Below, piece after piece: positions 15,541 through 23,241 of a stretch of DNA of 24,514 nt. Under the pieces are notes generated by a model that had not been told where the DNA came from, ran no database searches, and saw only the letters and a list, made by a program, of their open reading frames with translations. The DNA comes from Lachnospiraceae bacterium UBA4292 (GTDB lineage Bacteria; Bacillota; Clostridia; Lachnospirales; Lachnospiraceae), in assembly GCA_002395865.1 (NCBI GenBank), contig DGVE01000162.1:1-24514 (forward strand), written 5' to 3'. Within the stretch, counting starts at the first letter, position 1. Each line of letters opens with the position of its first letter. A program made the position numbers and the translations under genes.

Positions 15541-15570
15541 ATTGTATCAAACAATCCTCCCGGGTGTCAA
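15541..15570 (-). promoter_or_regulatory. Promoter for the YhfC-like/SGNH unit and perhaps the ireB block
   Basis: On the minus strand a perfect -35 TTGACA (15570-15565) is 18 nt from -10 TACAAT (15546-15541), which also has the extended TGA before it. The transcript should start near 15534. I see no other good promoter between here and 7940, so the nine genes downstream may be one unit. Confidence 0.7.
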
Positions 15571-15601
15571 GTAAATATCGGGGGATTCGGCAGTTTTTCG
15601 G

Positions 15602-15632
15602 CGATTCCGGTGAAAAAGAATCGATTTTTTTT
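15602..15632 (+). terminator. Weak terminator-like hairpin with T-run
   Basis: CGATTC (15602-15607) and GAATCG (15618-15623) form a 6-bp stem with a 10-nt loop, followed by A and nine T. It faces plus-strand transcripts entering from the YhfC-like gene's antisense side and would insulate the cold-shock promoter. The short stem makes it uncertain. Confidence 0.4.
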
Positions 15633-15633
15633 T

Positions 15634-15650
15634 GAAAAATTTAATTTTTC
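15634..15650. repeat. 17-bp perfect palindrome next to the cold-shock promoter
   Basis: GAAAAATT (15634-15641), central T, AATTTTTC (15643-15650). It ends 2 bp before the -35 of the cold-shock gene. It could be an operator or an AT-rich UP element. Confidence 0.5.
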
Positions 15651-15652
15651 GT

Positions 15653-15681
15653 TTGACAAGTATTATTTTATGTGCTATTTT
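15653..15681 (+). promoter_or_regulatory. Promoter of the cold-shock gene
   Basis: A perfect -35 TTGACA (15653-15658) is 17 nt from -10 TATTTT (15676-15681). The -10 is preceded by TGC, an extended -10. The start is predicted near 15688, giving a leader of about 100 nt, as is common for cold-shock genes. Confidence 0.75.
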
Positions 15682-15741
15682 AATTCAGTAACTTTTTATA
15701 CTTTTTCAGATATTTTTTATTATCATGAAAAGTTGCACACC

Positions 15742-15763
15742 TGTCCGGCCAAAGGCACGGACA
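15742..15763 (+). promoter_or_regulatory. 5' leader hairpin of the cold-shock mRNA
   Basis: TGTCCG-GCC pairs with GGC-A-CGGACA (one bulged A, AAA loop) about 11 nt upstream of the GGAGGA ribosome binding site. Such leaders in cold-shock genes can tune translation by temperature; that role here is inference. Confidence 0.45.
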
Positions 15764-15786
15764 AACAGCAAAATGGAGGACGGTTT

Positions 15787-15990
15787 ATGAACAAGGGTAC
15801 TGTAAAGTGGTTCAATGCCCAGAAGGGCTACGGCTTCATCACAGATGAATCCGGCAAGGACATCTTCGTACACTTCTCAGGACTCGCGATGGAAGGCTAC
15901 AAGACCATCGATGAGGGCCAGGCAGTAGAGTTCGATGTCATTGATGGACCCAAGGGACCTCAGGCTACAAACGTAACCAAGGCTCAGTAA
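15787..15990 (+). CDS. csp: Cold-shock domain protein (CspA family)
   Basis: The protein has 67 residues and one cold-shock domain. It binds single-stranded RNA and DNA and acts as an RNA chaperone. RNP1-like KGYGFI and RNP2-like IFVHFS are both present in the order expected ([18 protein letters not shown], then KDIFVHFS), and it ends in the family-typical GPQATNV. I start it at the ATG at 15787, with GGAGGA 6 nt upstream, and not at the longer in-frame opening, which lies in the leader. It has its own promoter, a structured leader and a strong terminator, so it is a single-gene unit on the plus strand between two minus-strand units. Which Csp paralogue it is cannot be told. Confidence 0.96.
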   Translation: MNKGTVKWFNAQKGYGFITDESGKDIFVHFSGLAMEGYKTIDEGQAVEFDVIDGPKGPQATNVTKAQ

Positions 15991-16071
15991 GGGGGGCGCC
16001 TGTATTCCGATGCCATGGTTTTTGGGCAAGGACTCTTGTTCGATATACAGCATTAGAATCTCGGAAGTCTC

Positions 16072-16099
16072 AAAGGACCGCGCGATGCGCGGTCCTTTT
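16072..16099. terminator. Terminator after the cold-shock gene
   Basis: GGACCGCGC (16075-16083) and GCGCGGTCC (16087-16095) form a perfect 9-bp GC-rich stem with a GAT loop, flanked by AAA and TTTT that extend it. It serves the cold-shock transcript and may also stop holA transcripts arriving on the minus strand. Confidence 0.85.
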
Positions 16100-16139
16100 C
16101 TTATGCCTGCCGTAAGGTCACACGGCTCTGCCTCACAGC

Positions 16140-17117
16140 TTATCTGTCGGAACATTTTATCAAAGCAGTCTCCACTGCGATCTTCTCGTCCATATTGCCC
16201 GTCTTTACCGCCTCCTCGTTGGCGACGCACATCTTAAGAAGGCCGAGCAGCTCGTCCTGTGTATAGCTTCTGGCCTGCCGCATGAGCTTGCCCGCCGCAA
16301 AAGGCATTATGCCGAGCTCCGATGCCACACTGCTCTGCCCCTGCCCCTCGGATATCATCCGTCTGGTTATGAGCAGCTGATTGATGTGCCTGCCGATCAG
16401 GTACAGTATCCTCATGGAGGGCTCGCGAAGTGCCAGCAGATCGTAATAGTACGCCAGCGCCTCCTGCGTCCTGCCCTCCGCAGCCGCCTCTATCATCTTA
16501 AAGACCTGGCTCTGCGGCACTACGGAGCACACCGCGTTTACATCGTCGTAAGTGACTCCCGCGCTGCCCCGGCAGTAGCTTATCAGCTTCTCGAGCTGGT
16601 TCTTTATATTCTCCATATCCTGCCCGGTGCGGAGCAAAAACTCCTCGCACACGCTCTCGCTTATGCCAAGCCCCTCCTTCTTGAGTATTCCTCCGATCCA
16701 CTTCTTCAGAGTCCTCTCGTCGGGAGTATTCAGCTCGCAGGCGTAGCCCACCTTCTGAACCGTCTTGTAGAGCTTATTTCTCTTGTCGACCTTCTGCTCC
16801 GCAAATATTACCACGGCCGTATCCGGAAGCGACTCGATAAGCTCGCTCCAGCCCTCGCTTGCGGCCGAAAAAAGCCCCGTATCAGAAAGCAGTACCGTGC
16901 GGTATTTTGCGAAGAAAGGCATGGTCAGCGCGAAATCGGTCACAGCGCCGAGGCTTATATCTTTGCCGTCCGCCTTCATGCAGTTCATGGAATCCTGCCC
17001 CGCGGCGGCGCTGTACAACATGTTTTTGTACTGCCGTATGAGGTAATCCTCCGTTCCGAACAGGAGATATACACGCTTAAGTGTTCCGTCCCTGATATCC
17101 TGTCTTATATTCTCCAT
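16140..17117 (-). CDS. holA: DNA polymerase III subunit delta
   Basis: HolA is the clamp-loader subunit that opens the sliding clamp ring. The 325-residue protein has the expected start (MENIRQDIRDGTLKRVYLLFGTEDYLI in the genome, where YLLFGTEDYLI is the family signature), the AAA-like middle with FAEQKVDKRNKLYKTV, and the C-terminal collar segment with LYLIGRHINQLL. As usual for delta, there is no working Walker A. The ATG at 17117 comes 3 nt after the ABC-F stop, so it is the last gene of a citrate synthase-ABC-F-holA unit. The pairing with citrate synthase looks like simple co-transcription, not a shared pathway. Confidence 0.94.
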   Translation of the reverse strand: MENIRQDIRDGTLKRVYLLFGTEDYLIRQYKNMLYSAAAGQDSMNCMKADGKDISLGAVTDFALTMPFFAKYRTVLLSDTGLFSAASEGWSELIESLPDTAVVIFAEQKVDKRNKLYKTVQKVGYACELNTPDERTLKKWIGGILKKEGLGISESVCEEFLLRTGQDMENIKNQLEKLISYCRGSAGVTYDDVNAVCSVVPQSQVFKMIEAAAEGRTQEALAYYYDLLALREPSMRILYLIGRHINQLLITRRMISEGQGQSSVASELGIMPFAAGKLMRQARSYTQDELLGLLKMCVANEEAVKTGNMDEKIAVETALIKCSDR

Positions 17118-17120
17118 ACA

Positions 17121-19007
17121 TTATACGTCCTGCATCTCCCCGAGCTCCTCCCACCTTTCATAACAGTTCTCAAGGTATCTCTCGAGCTCCTGTCTGGAGG
17201 CGGTCAGCTCCATGAGCTTTTCGTGGTCGGAGAAATTCTCCTCGCTCGCAAGCTCCTCATCGATCCCCGCTATCTTCTCCTCGGTGGCGCTTATCTCGTC
17301 CTCGACCCTCTTCAGATCCGCTGCCAGCTTTCTCTGTCTGGCCTGCTCCTCCTTCTTCTGCTTCCAGTCGAGCTTGACCTGAGTGTCGTTTTTTGAGGCC
17401 ATGGTCAAAACGGAAGCCTCCTGCTTCTTCTCGAGATAGTAGTCGTAGTTTCCGCCGTATTCCGTCACGCCGCCGTCGTGCAGCTCTATTATCCTGTGAG
17501 CGGTGCTGTTGATAAAGAATCTGTCGTGGGAAACATAAAGCACCGTGCCCTCGTAGCGCTCTAAAGCCTGCTCGAGTATCTCCTTGCTCATGATGTCGAG
17601 ATGGTTAGTCGGCTCATCGAGTATGAGAAAATTCGCCTCCGAGAGCATGAGCTTAGCAAGCGACACGCGACCCCTCTCGCCTCCGGAGAGGTCACCTATC
17701 CTCTTGTATACATCATCACCCGTGAAAAGAAAGGCCGCAAGCACATTTCTGATGCGGGTATTGTTCATGTCGGGGTGCTCGTCGCTCATCTCTTCGAAGA
17801 GAGTCTTCTCCATGTGGAGCACCCTGTGCTCCTGGTCGTAGTAGGCTATCCTGACGCCTGCGCCCTCCTTCACCTTCCCGGCATCGGCCTGAACGATACC
17901 GTTTATTATCTTCAGTATCGTAGTCTTGCCGGTACCGTTGGCGCCGATCAGAGCCACATGCTCGCCTCTTTTTATCTGAAAGTCCACGTTTTCAAAAAGC
18001 GTTCTCTCTCCGTAGCTTTTCTTAAGGCCGCTCACCATGAGAACGTCATTGCCCGAGACCGAGCCCGGTGTCAATGTGAGCTTCATGGCGTCATCCGCCG
18101 TCTGGGGCTTGTCGAGCCTCTCTATCTTGTCGAGCATCTTCTCGCGGCTTTCTGCACGCTTGATGGACTTCTCGCGGTTGAATGACTTCAGCTTCTGAAT
18201 GACCGCCTCCTGATGGGCTATGTCGGCCTGCTGTTTCTCCCAGGCCTTCATCTGCGTCTCCATCATCTCCTTCTTCATGCGGCTGTAGGCGCTGTATCCG
18301 CCGTCAAATACGGTACAGTGTCCCATGTCGAGCTCTATGATGCGGCTCGCCACCCTGTCGAGGAAATATCTGTCGTGGCAGACTATGAGCACCGCCCCGG
18401 GATAGGACATGATGTATCCCTCCAGCCACGATATCGACGACACATCCAGATGGTTGGTCGGCTCATCGAGCAGCAGTATATCGGGCTTTGAGAGCAGCAG
18501 CCTTCCCATGGCCACGCGCGTCCTCTCTCCTCCGGACAGGGAGCTTATCTCCTTGTCGAAATCCTCCTCATTAAACCCGAGGCCCTTTAATACGCCTGTG
18601 GCCTCGCTGTGCAGGGCGTATCCACCGTTTTGTTCAAACACGTGGCTGATGCGCGCGTACTCCTCCGCCGCGCTCTCGTCCTCGTACATCTTAAGCTCGA
18701 GCTGCCTCATCCTCTTCTCCATGGCAATGAGCTCATCGCCCGCGGACAGCACGGCCTCGTACACGGTATGTCCCCCCGGCATCTCCTGATGCTGCGAGAG
18801 GTAGCCCAGAGTCGCTCCCTTGGCGATGGTCACATCGCCCTCGTCGGCCTCGAGTTCTCCGGTTATTATCTTGAGCAACGTGGACTTGCCGGCCCCGTTT
18901 ATACCAACGAGCCCGGCCTTCTGCTTCTCCTCTATGTGAAAGGATACCTGCTTTAAAACAGGTACCCCTACGAATGATCTGCTTATTCTGTTGCAAGCCA
19001 GTATCAC
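17121..19007 (-). CDS. ABC-F family ATPase (YdiF/Uup-like)
   Basis: This 628-residue soluble protein has two ABC ATPase domains and no membrane segment. Domain 1 has Walker A GINGAGKS (35-42), signature LSGGE (157-161) and DEPTNHLD (181-188). A charged linker follows at about 240-300 (the P-site tRNA interaction motif region in ABC-F proteins). Domain 2 has GANGTGKT (355-362), LSGGE (440-444) and DEPTNHLD (464-471). The C-terminus (about 545-628) is a coiled coil rich in Glu and Lys. ABC-F proteins bind the ribosome and either assist translation or protect it from antibiotics. The domain order and C-terminal coil suggest a YdiF or Uup-like housekeeping member, not a classical resistance factor, but this is not certain. 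It overlaps citrate synthase by 4 bp (ATGA) and holA follows after 3 nt. Confidence 0.93.
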   Translation of the reverse strand: MILACNRISRSFVGVPVLKQVSFHIEEKQKAGLVGINGAGKSTLLKIITGELEADEGDVTIAKGATLGYLSQHQEMPGGHTVYEAVLSAGDELIAMEKRMRQLELKMYEDESAAEEYARISHVFEQNGGYALHSEATGVLKGLGFNEEDFDKEISSLSGGERTRVAMGRLLLSKPDILLLDEPTNHLDVSSISWLEGYIMSYPGAVLIVCHDRYFLDRVASRIIELDMGHCTVFDGGYSAYSRMKKEMMETQMKAWEKQQADIAHQEAVIQKLKSFNREKSIKRAESREKMLDKIERLDKPQTADDAMKLTLTPGSVSGNDVLMVSGLKKSYGERTLFENVDFQIKRGEHVALIGANGTGKTTILKIINGIVQADAGKVKEGAGVRIAYYDQEHRVLHMEKTLFEEMSDEHPDMNNTRIRNVLAAFLFTGDDVYKRIGDLSGGERGRVSLAKLMLSEANFLILDEPTNHLDIMSKEILEQALERYEGTVLYVSHDRFFINSTAHRIIELHDGGVTEYGGNYDYYLEKKQEASVLTMASKNDTQVKLDWKQKKEEQARQRKLAADLKRVEDEISATEEKIAGIDEELASEENFSDHEKLMELTASRQELERYLENCYERWEELGEMQDV

Positions 19008-20383
19008 TGCTCTTCCCTCTCCGACATGGGCACGTAATCCACATGCTCATGAACGTTTTTGAATGCGGGACGTATTATCTTGCCCGAGTGCATCTCCTCG
19101 ATCCTGTGAGCGCTCCAGCCTGCGATCCTCGCGACCGCGAAAAGAGGAGTGTAGAGTTCCTCCGGGATGCCCAGAAGATTATACAAAAAGCCGCTGTAGA
19201 AGTCCACATTTGCGCACAGTGGCTTATCCGAGTTCAGCTTCTCGTGCAGTACATCGGGCGCAAGTCTCTCCACCGTATCGTAGAGATCGAACTCGTCCAG
19301 TCTGCCCTTCTCCTTCGCCAGCTCCCTGACATAGGACTTAAGAATAGTGCATCTGGGATCAGAGAGCGTATATACCGCATGTCCGATGCCGTAGATGAGT
19401 CCGCTTCCGTCGAATGCCTCGCCGGCAGCGATCTTCCTGAGATATGCGGTGATCTCGTCATCACTGCCCCAGTCCTTCACGTTCGCCTTGATATTCGCGA
19501 ACATCTTGCCCACGCGGATATTTGCGCCGCCGTGCTTCGGGCCCTTCAATGAGCCGAGAGCTGCCGCCATGACCGAATATGTGTCTGTACCCGTGGAGGA
19601 TACCACGTGATCCGTAAATGTCGAGTTGTTGCCGCCGCCGTGCTCCGCATGCACCACGAGGCACATATCCAGAAGCTTCGCCTCTAAAGGTGTGTAGCTC
19701 TGATCCGGGCGCATGATGGAGAGAAGATCCTCCGCCATGGACAGCTCGGGGTTGGGCATGTGAAGAGTCAGGCTCTGCCTGTTGTAATAGTAGTTATATG
19801 CCTGATAGCCGTACACCGACAGAAGGGGGAATCTGGAGATCAGCTGCATACACTGTCTCATAAGGTTCTCCGGCGATGTGTCGTCCGCCTTGTCGTCATA
19901 GGGATAGAGCGCGAGCACGCCCCTCATGAGAGTGTTCATGACCTCTGTGGCTGGTGCCTTCAGGATAACGTCCCTGGTGAAGTTCTTCGGCAGGCATCTG
20001 TAGAATGACAAAAGCTCCTTGAACTCATCGAGCTGATGCTTCGAGGGCAGCCTGCCGAAGAGCAGAAGGTAAACACACTCCTCGAAGCCGAAGCGGTTCT
20101 CATCCGTGAAGCCCTTAACGAAATGATTGATATTCACTCCGCGGTAGTAGAGTCTGCCCGGTCCCGGCACCTTGTTATAGTCTATCATGCTGTAGCCGTG
20201 CACCTCACCGATCTCGGTAAGTCCGGCCAGCACGCCCGTGCCGTCCTTGCGGTCGCGAAGGCCGCGCTTGACATCGTATTTATCGTACAGCGCGGGATCG
20301 ATCTTGCTGTTCGCGTCGCTCAGCTGCGCGTATCTTATGATCTGTTCGTTGTTTATGAGGTAGGGATTGATAGAGTTATCCAT
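19004..20383 (-). CDS. gltA: Citrate synthase
   Basis: The enzyme condenses acetyl-CoA with oxaloacetate to citrate. It has 459 residues. The catalytic triad is clear: H248 (HAEHGGGNNSTF), H335 (GIGHAVYTLSDPR) and D394 (ANVDFYSG). The GPKHGGAN block is also present. The N-terminal 60 residues are longer than in the shortest bacterial forms. In a fermentative anaerobe this enzyme most likely feeds glutamate synthesis through a partial oxidative branch, an inference. No aconitase or isocitrate dehydrogenase gene is in the window. The ATG at 20383 has AAAGGAGG upstream. It opens the unit with ABC-F (4-bp overlap) and holA, behind the promoter at 20429-20457. A related 2-methylcitrate synthase cannot be fully excluded from the sequence. 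Confidence 0.95.
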   Translation of the reverse strand: MDNSINPYLINNEQIIRYAQLSDANSKIDPALYDKYDVKRGLRDRKDGTGVLAGLTEIGEVHGYSMIDYNKVPGPGRLYYRGVNINHFVKGFTDENRFGFEECVYLLLFGRLPSKHQLDEFKELLSFYRCLPKNFTRDVILKAPATEVMNTLMRGVLALYPYDDKADDTSPENLMRQCMQLISRFPLLSVYGYQAYNYYYNRQSLTLHMPNPELSMAEDLLSIMRPDQSYTPLEAKLLDMCLVVHAEHGGGNNSTFTDHVVSSTGTDTYSVMAAALGSLKGPKHGGANIRVGKMFANIKANVKDWGSDDEITAYLRKIAAGEAFDGSGLIYGIGHAVYTLSDPRCTILKSYVRELAKEKGRLDEFDLYDTVERLAPDVLHEKLNSDKPLCANVDFYSGFLYNLLGIPEELYTPLFAVARIAGWSAHRIEEMHSGKIIRPAFKNVHEHVDYVPMSEREEQ

Positions 20384-20403
20384 GGTGCCTCCTTTCTGTA
20401 AAG

Positions 20404-20417
20404 CCCGCCCCGGCGGG
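20404..20417 (-). other. Hairpin near the 5' end of the citrate synthase mRNA
   Basis: CCCGCC (20404-20409) and GGCGGG (20412-20417) form a perfect GC stem with a 2-base gap. With transcription starting near 20422, the hairpin sits at the very 5' end of the message. It may protect the mRNA from 5'-end decay. It has no U-run behind it, so a terminator is unlikely. Confidence 0.5.
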
Positions 20418-20428
20418 ACCAGAAGAGT

Positions 20429-20457
20429 ATTTTATCACAAAAACATCCCCGTTGCAA
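20429..20457 (-). promoter_or_regulatory. Promoter of the citrate synthase-ABC-F-holA unit
   Basis: On the minus strand, -35 TTGCAA (20457-20452) and -10 TAAAAT (20434-20429) have a 17-nt spacer. The -35 lies 3 nt after the stop codon of the upstream DUF975/CmpB gene. Confidence 0.6.
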
Positions 20458-20460
20458 GCA

Positions 20461-22038
20461 TCAAATGTTAAGGCCCGCCATCGCCAGGGCATTTCCTACG
20501 CCCTCTCCCGTGTTGAAGCCGAAGATGGCGCAGCACAGAAGGTCCACCGCAAATGCTATGATCAGCACCGCGCACAGTATCTTTGTGTTCCTTTTTCCGA
20601 ACTTCTCAAGCACGCGTTTTATTATCGGGCCGAGCACGTAAACTCCCGCGAAGCCGCCTACCGCGAAGGCCAGAAGGCCCGCCAGACAGATACGGCCGTT
20701 AAGGTTCAGAAACATGTCGTTGTAGTTCCAGTATTCCGCGTTCTTCGCGAAATCCAGCACGAAGCTGGTCAGATACTCCAGTATGCCGCAGAGCACCATC
20801 GTGTAGACAAAAAGCTTGGGCTTGTTGTTCTTGTAACGGTTTAAGAACATGATGATGGTCGCGCCGCCCGAGCCGTATATGGGCAGCCACGGCCCGTACA
20901 GTGCGCCGCGGTTGGCAAACTCGTGCGTCTGGAAAAGATGGAGTCCCACCTCCCATATCCAGCCGATCATGCAGAATACGAAAAACATGATGATGAAATC
21001 CGTGATATGGTACTTGTCCGCGCTGTCGAAGCTCGAGCCCTTGATCACTACATCCTTAAGCTCATACTCGCAGCTTATCTCATCGGGTTCCTCTCCCGCA
21101 GCCACTCTGTCGATATATGCATATGAGTCAAAACCGCTCTCCACAAAAAGGCTCCTGTCGATATCCTGTCTGTGGCGAAGCACGAAATACATCTCTATAT
21201 CCGAAAAGGTCGAGACAGGTGTGGACACCAGCAGGTTCATAAACGGTATCATGTTTATTACATAGAAATATATATAGGAGATATTCATCACGAATATGTT
21301 CCACTTATATCCTCTTGTCATGTCGATCGAGAGCTTTTTGGCCTCCTTCCATGTCACATCGGGGTTCTCCGCTATGATATAGGGCACAAAATAATACTGG
21401 TAGACCTTATATATGCCGCCGACGATCGTAAGCATCCACAGAAGCAGTGAGATCCTGTAGAAAAATACAGTCTTTATAACATGCAACAGCCTGCCGTCTC
21501 CGAACGGCGCGAGTATCCTTCTCTTTTTAACATTCCTCTGGAAGCGGTTCTCCATCATGAACCGGTACTGTCCTATGGCAAGCGCCTGCGACACCAAAAA
21601 TCCGACCACGGCAAAAAACAGCACAGTGAGCATCAACAAAGCCACCACCTCGCCCATATTTCTCTCCACATAGGACTGGTTCGTGGCCAGAATATTCAGC
21701 AGCCAGCTGTAGGAAAGCGCCGTAGAGTTGACCCATGGCTTGATAATGCCCTCGCGGACCACCTCAGGCAGAGCACGGACCACCTTGATACCCATGGCAT
21801 AGTTCACCACGTTGTTCACATCATCCATATTTACGATGCCCGTGCCGAAGCGTTCGTCTATATATCTGACCTCTCCCGAAGCGGCGGAGTTCACTATGCC
21901 CGCGAAGGAGAACAGAAAGAACACCAGTATCATCTTCACATACGGCTTAAAGCCCCTCGTAAAGACTGTTCGCCTCACCCGGCTTCTTATCAGCCGAAAG
22001 CGCCACTGAATCGGTTTTTGCTTTTTACCCTTACCCAT
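20461..22038 (-). CDS. DUF975 / CmpB fusion membrane protein
   Basis: This 525-residue protein appears to join two membrane families. The N-terminal part (about 1-300) matches DUF975, with its hallmark ENPDVTWKEAKKLS followed by a MTRGYKWNIF stretch, and about five membrane segments. The C-terminal part (about 340-525) matches the CmpB-type putative ABC-transporter family: NRGALYGPWLPIYGSGG, CGILEYLTSFVLD and LNGRICLAG, with about five further segments. A soluble loop of about 60 residues (280-340) joins them. No ATPase subunit is nearby, so a transporter role is not shown. The ATG at 22038 has AAGGGG about 7 nt upstream, which can pair with TTCCTT just before the start. It follows the metallophosphoesterase gene by 11 bp. 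The function of either family is essentially unknown. Confidence 0.85.
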   Translation of the reverse strand: MGKGKKQKPIQWRFRLIRSRVRRTVFTRGFKPYVKMILVFFLFSFAGIVNSAASGEVRYIDERFGTGIVNMDDVNNVVNYAMGIKVVRALPEVVREGIIKPWVNSTALSYSWLLNILATNQSYVERNMGEVVALLMLTVLFFAVVGFLVSQALAIGQYRFMMENRFQRNVKKRRILAPFGDGRLLHVIKTVFFYRISLLLWMLTIVGGIYKVYQYYFVPYIIAENPDVTWKEAKKLSIDMTRGYKWNIFVMNISYIYFYVINMIPFMNLLVSTPVSTFSDIEMYFVLRHRQDIDRSLFVESGFDSYAYIDRVAAGEEPDEISCEYELKDVVIKGSSFDSADKYHITDFIIMFFVFCMIGWIWEVGLHLFQTHEFANRGALYGPWLPIYGSGGATIIMFLNRYKNNKPKLFVYTMVLCGILEYLTSFVLDFAKNAEYWNYNDMFLNLNGRICLAGLLAFAVGGFAGVYVLGPIIKRVLEKFGKRNTKILCAVLIIAFAVDLLCCAIFGFNTGEGVGNALAMAGLNI

Positions 22039-22049
22039 AAGGAATCCCC

Positions 22050-23225
22050 TTATTTACCGAAAGATATGTTGATCACTGTAACTTCGCTGTCGGTACCGAC
22101 CCTGATGGGCGGCCCGTAATATCCAACACCTGCTGTCACCACGGTCTGCATGCCGTAGAGCTCCTTCACGCCGTAGGCGTTCTCGTTGAACAGGGGCACG
22201 ATGAAATTGCCCGGGAATATCTGACCGTCATGCGTGTGTCCGGAGAGGACCGCGTCCGCGCCGGCCTTTGAAAGCTCCTCGTAGTCCCTTGGCTCGTGCT
22301 GGAGCACTATGACAGGCATAGTCTTGTCGACAGACGCCAAAAGCGTGGCTGCGTCCATCCTGTTGTCCGTGCCGTCACCGGCTCTCTCCCCGTCGATACG
22401 TCCCGCAAGTGTAAATGCGTCCGCTATGACCACGCTCTCGTCATAGAGCATGTTAAAGCCCGACGCCTTGAAGAAATCCTCCATCGACTGCGGCCTGAAG
22501 GCCTCGGTGACCGGCGAGATGCAGAAGCCTCCGAAGAGGTTCTCATCCACGTCGTGATTGCCCGCGACGGCGTACACCCCGTACTTCGCCTCAAGCTTCG
22601 ACAGCGCCGCGGAGTACTTCTCCGGATCCTTAAGTCCGTCGATGTTGCTTGTGAATATGTCACCGGCTATGACTATCAGGTCAGGTTTCTGCTCATTTAC
22701 CATTTGAACCATATTTTCGGTCATCTGCACATTGGAATTAACGCTCAGATGAAGGTCGGCTAAGAGTACAACCTTGAAGCTGTCAACTGAGCACTCCCTG
22801 TCGATATTCAGATCATATGTCACGAGCTTTGTGTTCTGCGCGTGTACAAGGCCGTATACCGACACTATAAGCGCGATGAGGCATGAAAAATGGAGCGCAT
22901 GCCCTATCAGCTTCGGGTCGATCTTACCCGCCTTCGTTATTATCTTAAGAACTATGGTCGCAAAGAGAACCATTGCTGCGTAGAACATGAAGAAGGCAAA
23001 CCATATGTTGCCTATCTTCATGCAGATGAACTTAAAATCACTGTTCGGAAGATACGCTCCGAGCATGGGTATGACAGCCAGTATCACATAGATGAAGATC
23101 CTGAGCGGCCTTGTCTTTTTGCCGATGTTCTTCAGCTGATTGTGATGGTTTACGACATATTCCGTGATGATCGAGATAAGCGTCTGCGCGATTATGTACG
23201 AGACCAGAAATATTTTACCAAGCAT
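22050..23225 (-). CDS. Membrane-anchored metallophosphoesterase
   Basis: The protein has 391 residues. The first about 130 contain four hydrophobic segments, and the rest is a calcineurin-type phosphoesterase domain. The metal motifs are in order: DLH (D157, H159), GD (188-189), GNHD (222-225), then the later HEP and GHTHDGQ. The architecture resembles the YkuE/YpbG-like group, some of which are predicted to act outside the membrane; topology here is inferred. The substrate is unknown. The ATG at 23225 has AGAGGG upstream. It lies between trmO (16 bp) and the DUF975/CmpB gene (11 bp), all in the same direction, in what is probably one unit. Confidence 0.92.
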   Translation of the reverse strand: MLGKIFLVSYIIAQTLISIITEYVVNHHNQLKNIGKKTRPLRIFIYVILAVIPMLGAYLPNSDFKFICMKIGNIWFAFFMFYAAMVLFATIVLKIITKAGKIDPKLIGHALHFSCLIALIVSVYGLVHAQNTKLVTYDLNIDRECSVDSFKVVLLADLHLSVNSNVQMTENMVQMVNEQKPDLIVIAGDIFTSNIDGLKDPEKYSAALSKLEAKYGVYAVAGNHDVDENLFGGFCISPVTEAFRPQSMEDFFKASGFNMLYDESVVIADAFTLAGRIDGERAGDGTDNRMDAATLLASVDKTMPVIVLQHEPRDYEELSKAGADAVLSGHTHDGQIFPGNFIVPLFNENAYGVKELYGMQTVVTAGVGYYGPPIRVGTDSEVTVINISFGK

Positions 23226-23241
23226 CTGTTTCCCTCTGTAT

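Noticed and set aside
17121..19007. ABC-F protein as an antibiotic resistance factor
   Set aside because: It sits in a housekeeping unit with citrate synthase and holA and has the YdiF/Uup-like C-terminal coil. Nothing in the sequence points to resistance.
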